Part shown: positions 61,310 to 64,000 of the stretch, piece after piece | Layout: the number at the start of each line of letters is the position of its first letter | Numbering within the stretch: the first letter of the stretch is position 1 | Assembly: GCF_010500895.1 (NCBI RefSeq) | Contig: NZ_JAAAWO010000014.1 | Location: 48,529 to 112,528, forward strand | Direction of reading: 5' to 3' | Length of the DNA: 64,000 nucleotides | Origin: Alteromonas genovensis | GTDB taxonomy: Bacteria > Pseudomonadota > Gammaproteobacteria > Enterobacterales > Alteromonadaceae | Notes under the pieces: model-generated | Seen by the model: the letters and a program-made list of their open reading frames with translations, nothing else | What the model was told of the DNA's origin: nothing | Database searches by the model: none | Program-made: the position numbers and the translations under genes

Positions 61310-61372
61310 AGTGATATACGGATTTATTCCACCTTGCATAAAGGATTTTTTCCGTACATTAAATTGTTAGGC
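61310..61372 (+). other. attI recombination site
   Basis: The primary insertion site beside intI. The core GTTAGGC is at 61366-61372 and the crossover is between G61366 and T61367. The left border is approximate. A direct repeat of TCCGTAC with a following TTA occurs at about 61221 and 61351 and may be an accessory integrase-binding element. A candidate TTGCAT / TACATT promoter pair (61334-61360, 15-bp spacer) reads toward the cassettes but is weak. Confidence 0.75.
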
Positions 61373-61783
61373 GTCATTTACTTACAGCATTTAAAAGTGG
61401 GCTCAACCGTGACATTAAAGCATCAAGGTTGTTTCGCTAGGTTGTCTTCGCGGCTAGCTTTCTCGGTTTTTTAAACGACTTTAGCAACGCACTTTTCATC
61501 AGCATCGTAACGCCAACATTCAACACTACGAGTTGTCTAAACCCGCTCTTTTATCCAGCATTACCGTTAACATCTGGCTTTTCGCACAGGGTTGTTTTAT
61601 CTTAAATTCAATAATTTAAACACGCGGTCTATTTGGCTAGTGGTGGCAGCAAAGCTGCGTACTTTCAGTTGTACGCCTAACAAAACGCTGTTGGCACTCC
61701 CTTCGGTCGCTGGGACGCTAACACGTGGGCTGACTCACTTCGTTCGGATTTTAGCCCACGTGCTAGCGCCCCAAAGCTTAAAG
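61367..61783 (+). mobile_element. integron cassette 1, gene-less (417 bp)
   Basis: The first cassette, from the attI crossover to the G of the next R' box. It begins TTAGGCGT and its attC R'' box reads ACGCCTAAC, the exact complement, so it is a complete cassette. No ORF is convincing: the only long frame (from a TTG at 61592) runs through the attC and out of the cassette. About 91% identical to cassette 4 without a single indel. An A/T-rich block at 61592-61621 lies 54 bp before the attC. Confidence 0.88.
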
Positions 61784-61789
61784 TTATGT
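61675..61789 (+). other. attC site of cassette 1
   Basis: R'' GCCTAAC at 61675-61681 and R' GTTATGT at 61783-61789. Between them is a long imperfect hairpin, GGGACGCTAACACGTGGGCT paired with AGCCCACGTGCTAGCGCCCC; the unpaired bases on one arm are the extrahelical bases that choose the bottom strand. Confidence 0.9.
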
Positions 61790-62254
61790 GCAGCAGGAGA
61801 TTTAGCGCAATGAAAAGGAAGTTCTTAGCTTTTATTTTTGTTATTTTCGGTTTTCAACATGCTGCTCTGGCATCAGAAACAGCAACGCAACCAACCATTT
61901 CAGAATTAGAGCAAACAATTAGTAACCTTCAGTCGAAAGTGAGAAGTTTGGAATATGCGCAAACCAGTACAGAAACAGCCATTTCAAAGTTACAAAAGGC
62001 TATAAATAGTAATGGCCTTGCCATCGTATTTTTTGGTTTCTTCTGTGCATGGTGGGCAAAAACAACTGGGCGCAGTGCTTTGGGGTGGTTTATATTGGGG
62101 CTGCTTTTTCACGTTTTTACAGCAATCGCACTTTTAATAAAAACCGAGCGCGGCACATAACAAAAAAATTATGTCGCCCGCAGGCGGGCTGGGACACAAA
62201 CAAGCAGGCGGCTTCGCCATTGTAGCCTGCCTGTTTGTGCCCCATATTTAAAAG
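61784..62254 (+). mobile_element. integron cassette 2 (small membrane protein)
   Basis: A 471-bp cassette that begins TTATGTGC and ends with R'' GCACATAAC, its exact complement. It carries one forward gene whose stop codon lies inside the R'' box. Confidence 0.92.
61810..62160 (+). CDS. cassette-encoded membrane protein, unknown function
   Basis: A 116-residue protein I do not recognise. N-terminal signal sequence or anchor (FLAFIFVIFGFQHAALA, possible cleavage before SET), a short coiled coil (residues about 28-62, ISELEQTISNLQSKVRSLEY), then two hydrophobic helices, GLAIVFFGFFCAWWA and ALGWFILGLLFHVFTAIALL, joined by a KTTGRS turn. AGGAGA lies 10 bp upstream of the ATG at 61810. The stop codon TAA forms part of the attC R'' box. 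The gene starts only 26 bp into the cassette, so expression depends on a promoter in the preceding cassette or attI. Confidence 0.8.
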   Translation: MKRKFLAFIFVIFGFQHAALASETATQPTISELEQTISNLQSKVRSLEYAQTSTETAISKLQKAINSNGLAIVFFGFFCAWWAKTTGRSALGWFILGLLFHVFTAIALLIKTERGT

Positions 62255-62260
62255 TTATAC
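62155..62260 (+). other. attC site of cassette 2
   Basis: R'' ACATAAC (62155-62161) and R' GTTATAC (62254-62260). The central stem pairs GGGACACAAACAAGCAGGC with GCCTGCCTGTTTGTGCCC, again with unpaired bases on one arm. Confidence 0.92.
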
Positions 62261-62268
62261 GCAATTGG

Positions 62269-62559
62269 TCAGAACAACTTTTTAACATCGCGGTAAAAGT
62301 TTTCATGTGAACCAAGAGCTATTAATTCAAGAATTACAGTGCCGTCCTCGTAGCTGTAACCTAATAAGGTTAGCTGCTTAACCATCTTGAACTTGTACAC
62401 GCGAAGAAAAGCTAGGTCGCCTTTTTTCTGTTCTCCTAGAAGAGGATCGTCCATCAATTCCTTTACAGCTTTATCCAAGTCTTTTTTCTGATTCTTATGT
62501 AACTTCTTTACTGCTCTCTTAAAATTAGCTGTCTGTAAAACACTCGTAATCTTAGCCAA
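62269..62559 (-). CDS. RelE/ParE-family toxin
   Basis: A 96-residue toxin-like protein of the RelE/ParE superfamily: two N-terminal helices (FKRAVKKLHKNQKKDLDKAV), then a beta sheet (RVYKFKMVKQLTLLGYSYED, TVILELIALGSHENFYRDVK). The closing GSHENFYRDVKK is typical of RelE-like toxins. It overlaps its antitoxin by 8 bp. RelE relatives cut mRNA and ParE relatives hit gyrase; the sequence alone does not decide which. It ends 15 bp from the cassette edge. Confidence 0.88.
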   Translation of the reverse strand: MAKITSVLQTANFKRAVKKLHKNQKKDLDKAVKELMDDPLLGEQKKGDLAFLRVYKFKMVKQLTLLGYSYEDGTVILELIALGSHENFYRDVKKLF

Positions 62560-62773
62560 AATCGTAAGGCTCCAATTTACCTGCCTCTTTTTCCGCTTTG
62601 GAAATAATTGCTTGTTTCACGAATTCGTATGGTAAATCAGGATTATCTTCCATCATTTCACCTATTTTTGCCCAATGCTCAATCTGTTTAGGCATCGTTC
62701 GGTTTAGTGCTTTACCCATAATGGTAGCTTTCTCAACTAGATCTTGGTCTAGTCTTACGCTCGCGGTTGCCAT
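62552..62773 (-). CDS. ParD-like antitoxin
   Basis: A 73-residue antitoxin with an N-terminal ribbon-helix-helix-like segment (ASVRLDQDLVEKATIMGKAL) followed by QIEHWAKIGEMMEDNPDLPY, the pattern of the ParD-like antitoxin family. It should bind DNA and neutralise the toxin by its C-terminal tail. AAGGAG lies 6-7 bp upstream of the ATG. It is the first gene of the pair and shares 8 bp with the toxin gene. Confidence 0.88.
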   Translation of the reverse strand: MATASVRLDQDLVEKATIMGKALNRTMPKQIEHWAKIGEMMEDNPDLPYEFVKQAIISKAEKEAGKLEPYDFG

Positions 62774-62801
62774 AATATGTCTCCTTATAATTCTTTATCA
62801 C

Positions 62802-62830
62802 ATTGTAGCAATGCGCTACAGGTGTGGCAA
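62802..62830 (-). promoter_or_regulatory. promoter and operator of the toxin-antitoxin pair
   Basis: On the minus strand TTGCCA (62825-62830), a 17-bp spacer and TACAAT (62802-62807) form a good sigma-70 promoter. The palindrome TGTAGC-N5-GCTACA (62804-62820) covers the -10 box and spacer, the expected place for autoregulation by the antitoxin complex. Confidence 0.75.
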
Positions 62831-62835
62831 ATTGC

Positions 62836-62954
62836 GTATAACAAACGCATCAACTCAGTCGCTAGCGCTCCTTGGGACAAAAACACGTAGGCTCCCTGCG
62901 CTGCGCTTGGTATTCTAGCCTACGTATTTTTGCCCGTTATGCGGGCCGTTAGGC
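62836..62954 (+). other. attC site of cassette 3
   Basis: R'' GTATAAC (62836-62842) and R' GTTAGGC (62948-62954). The stem pairs GGGACAAAAACACGTAGGCT with AGCCTACGTATTTTTGCCC. Confidence 0.92.
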
Positions 62955-63365
62955 GTCATTTACTTACAGCATAAAAAAGTGGGTTTAAGCGTGACATTCC
63001 AGCATTAAGGTTGTTTCGCTAGGTTGTATTCACAGCTAGCTTTCTCAGTTATTTTAACGGCTTTTGCAACGCGCTTTTTATCAACACCGTAACGCCAACA
63101 TTCAACATCACCAGCTTTCTAAACTCGCTCTTTTATCCAGCATTAACGTTAACATCTGGCATTTCGCACTAGGTTGTTTTATCTTAAATTCAATAATTTA
63201 AACACGCGGTCTATTTGGCTAGTGGCGGCAGCAAAGCTGCGTACGTTCATTTGTACGCCTAACAAAACGCTGTTGGCACTCCCTTCGGTCGCTGGGACGC
63301 TAACACGTGGGCTGGCTCACTTCGTTCGGATTTTAGCCCACGTGCTAGCGCCCCAAAGCTTAGCG
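62949..63365 (+). mobile_element. integron cassette 4, gene-less (417 bp)
   Basis: Same element as cassette 1: equal length and about 36 substitutions by manual alignment, most of them in the first 240 bp, while the last 180 bp including the attC differ at only about six places. Begins TTAGGCGT, ends with R'' ACGCCTAAC. All frames are interrupted by stops up to the attC. Confidence 0.88.
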
Positions 63366-63371
63366 TTAGAA
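63257..63371 (+). other. attC site of cassette 4
   Basis: R'' GCCTAAC (63257-63263) and R' GTTAGAA (63365-63371). The internal stem is identical to that of cassette 1 except for one base in the loop. Confidence 0.9.
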
Positions 63372-63874
63372 GACTAGCGATGATTTATGAGCCTAAGGTT
63401 GTAAAAGTAGAGACTGGTTTCGAATCAGACTCTACAGTAGACATTGACGAAATTACATTCGACAAAGAATGCTTAAACATTGCTGTTAAATCGAAGAGTT
63501 GGAGTATAAAAGCTCATTTCGATGCTATTTATGGTTTCAGAGTGCTTGATGAAGGTGATTTAGGCGAGTTTTGGAGTGAATGTAACTTAAAAACTGGTTG
63601 GTGTTTTGAAGTAATCGACGGTGGCTGGAATGCACTGGAAAACACCAGAGAACACTTCATTACTGGTAAGCTATATCAGCCGAGGGAATACCTAATTATT
63701 GGTTTAAACGAGTGTGTTTCGGTTTTAGCTTTTGAGCAACCAAAGGTAGTAGAAACATCGTCTTCTAACAAACCACTGTAGTCACTCGCTGGCGCTCGTT
63801 GGGACACAAACACGCAGGCTCCCTTCGCTTCGCTCCGTATTATAGCCTGCGTATTTGTGCCCCTAAGTGGGGCG
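63366..63874 (+). mobile_element. integron cassette 5 (unknown protein)
   Basis: A 509-bp cassette that begins TTAGAAGAC and has R'' GTCTTCTAAC, complementary over ten bases. It carries one forward gene that ends inside its attC. Confidence 0.92.
63380..63781 (+). CDS. cassette-encoded protein of unknown function
   Basis: A 133-residue, acidic, probably cytoplasmic protein without signal or membrane segment. Alternating strands such as LNIAVKSKSWSIKAHFDAIY (residues 32-51) and GWCFEVIDGGW suggest a beta-rich fold; it resembles immunity-like or DUF proteins only in general character and I assign no family. The ATG is 14 bp from the cassette edge, so the promoter and part of the leader come from cassette 4. 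The last seven codons overlap the attC, so the C-terminus is partly shaped by the recombination site. Confidence 0.78.
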   Translation: MIYEPKVVKVETGFESDSTVDIDEITFDKECLNIAVKSKSWSIKAHFDAIYGFRVLDEGDLGEFWSECNLKTGWCFEVIDGGWNALENTREHFITGKLYQPREYLIIGLNECVSVLAFEQPKVVETSSSNKPL

Positions 63875-63880
63875 TTAGGC
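63763..63880 (+). other. attC site of cassette 5
   Basis: R'' TTCTAAC (63763-63769) and R' GTTAGGC (63874-63880). The stem pairs GGGACACAAACACGCAGGCT with AGCCTGCGTATTTGTGCCC. Confidence 0.92.
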
Positions 63881-64000
63881 GTCATTCACTTACAGCATTA
63901 AAATGTGGGTTCAGACGTGACATTTCAGCATCAAGGTTGTTTCGCTAGGTTGTCTTTACGGCTTGCTTTTTCGGTAGTTTCATCGGCTTTAGCAACGCCC
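63875..64000 (+). mobile_element. integron cassette 6, gene-less type (cut by window edge)
   Basis: The first 126 bp match cassettes 1 and 4 in register without indels (TTAGGCGTCATTCACTTACA; later CAAGGTTGTTTCGCTAGGTT), so a third copy of the gene-less element starts here. The array continues beyond the window. Confidence 0.85.

Larger units (their letters stand above)
62255..62948 (+). mobile_element. integron cassette 3 (toxin-antitoxin)
   Basis: A 694-bp cassette beginning TTATACGCAATT; its R'' end reads AATTGCGTATAAC, complementary over 13 bases including the crossover G. The two genes point against the array, as is usual for toxin-antitoxin cassettes with their own promoter. Confidence 0.93.

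Noticed and set aside
61592..61813. 73-codon ORF in cassette 1
   Set aside because: It starts with TTG, translates the whole attC and crosses the cassette border. The matching ORF in cassette 4 (63174-63377) does the same; both are by-products of the conserved attC.
61160..64000. Reading the repeated array as CRISPR or as insertion sequences
   Set aside because: The repeats are attC sites of 106-119 bp and whole cassettes with GTT crossover points and an adjacent integron integrase; no transposase, terminal inverted repeats or short regular spacers are present.

Overview
The window is 64 kb of a gammaproteobacterial chromosome of about 44-45% GC. The gene orders (nudF-yqiB-cpdA-yqiA-parE, rppH-ptsP-lgt-thyA, ftsB-ispD-ispF-truD-pcm-nlpD-rpoS, rplU-rpmA-obgE, fadBA) and a prolidase very like the Alteromonas organophosphorus acid anhydrolase point to Alteromonas or a close marine relative. 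That assignment is inference from gene content; no rRNA or tRNA gene was seen.

Layout. 1-3.1 kb: the 5' part of parE followed upstream by yqiA, cpdA, yqiB and nudF on the minus strand, divergent from tolC. 5-9 kb: a one-domain voltage-gated cation channel with an acidic filter and a long TPR lipoprotein. 9-22 kb: deaD, cysG, a transglutaminase-like protein, a PIN-PhoH ATPase, rapA-rluA, a DUF3530 protein, a small unknown and an AmpG-type transporter. 22-30 kb (minus strand): a PAS-GGDEF cyclase and a receiver-CheC protein directly behind thyA, then lgt, a TauE/SafE permease, ptsP and rppH. 30-38 kb: mutH, a membrane-bound AraC-type regulator, ygiF/ygiM and a putA without the DNA-binding ribbon-helix-helix. 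38-48 kb: a Cache chemoreceptor, a TIGR03545 protein and the ftsB-to-rpoS block, in which surE is absent. 48-60 kb: folA, obgE, rpmA, rplU, ispB, pepQ, slt and the fatty-acid oxidation operon fadBA, with a PsrA-type palindrome upstream.

60.1-64 kb is the accessory region: a sedentary chromosomal integron. It has a complete intI with all tyrosine-recombinase residues in the Vibrio IntIA positions, a LexA-type SOS box just upstream of its start, an attI junction and at least six cassettes. The attC boxes can be read exactly, because each cassette's R'' box is the reverse complement of that cassette's own first bases. Cassettes 1, 4 and 6 are copies of one gene-less element (417 bp in both complete copies). 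Cassette 2 encodes a small exported or membrane protein, cassette 3 a RelE/ParE-type toxin with a ParD-like antitoxin on the opposite strand with its own promoter and operator, and cassette 5 an unrecognised 133-residue protein. Both forward-facing cassette genes lie immediately behind a copy of the gene-less cassette, which suggests that the element may act as a mobile expression module.

A second unexpected pattern is short degenerate tandem repeats that begin at or just after stop codons: 16-bp units behind rluA, 12-bp units behind the GGDEF gene (each unit carrying an in-phase TAG), and 16-bp units behind ptsP.
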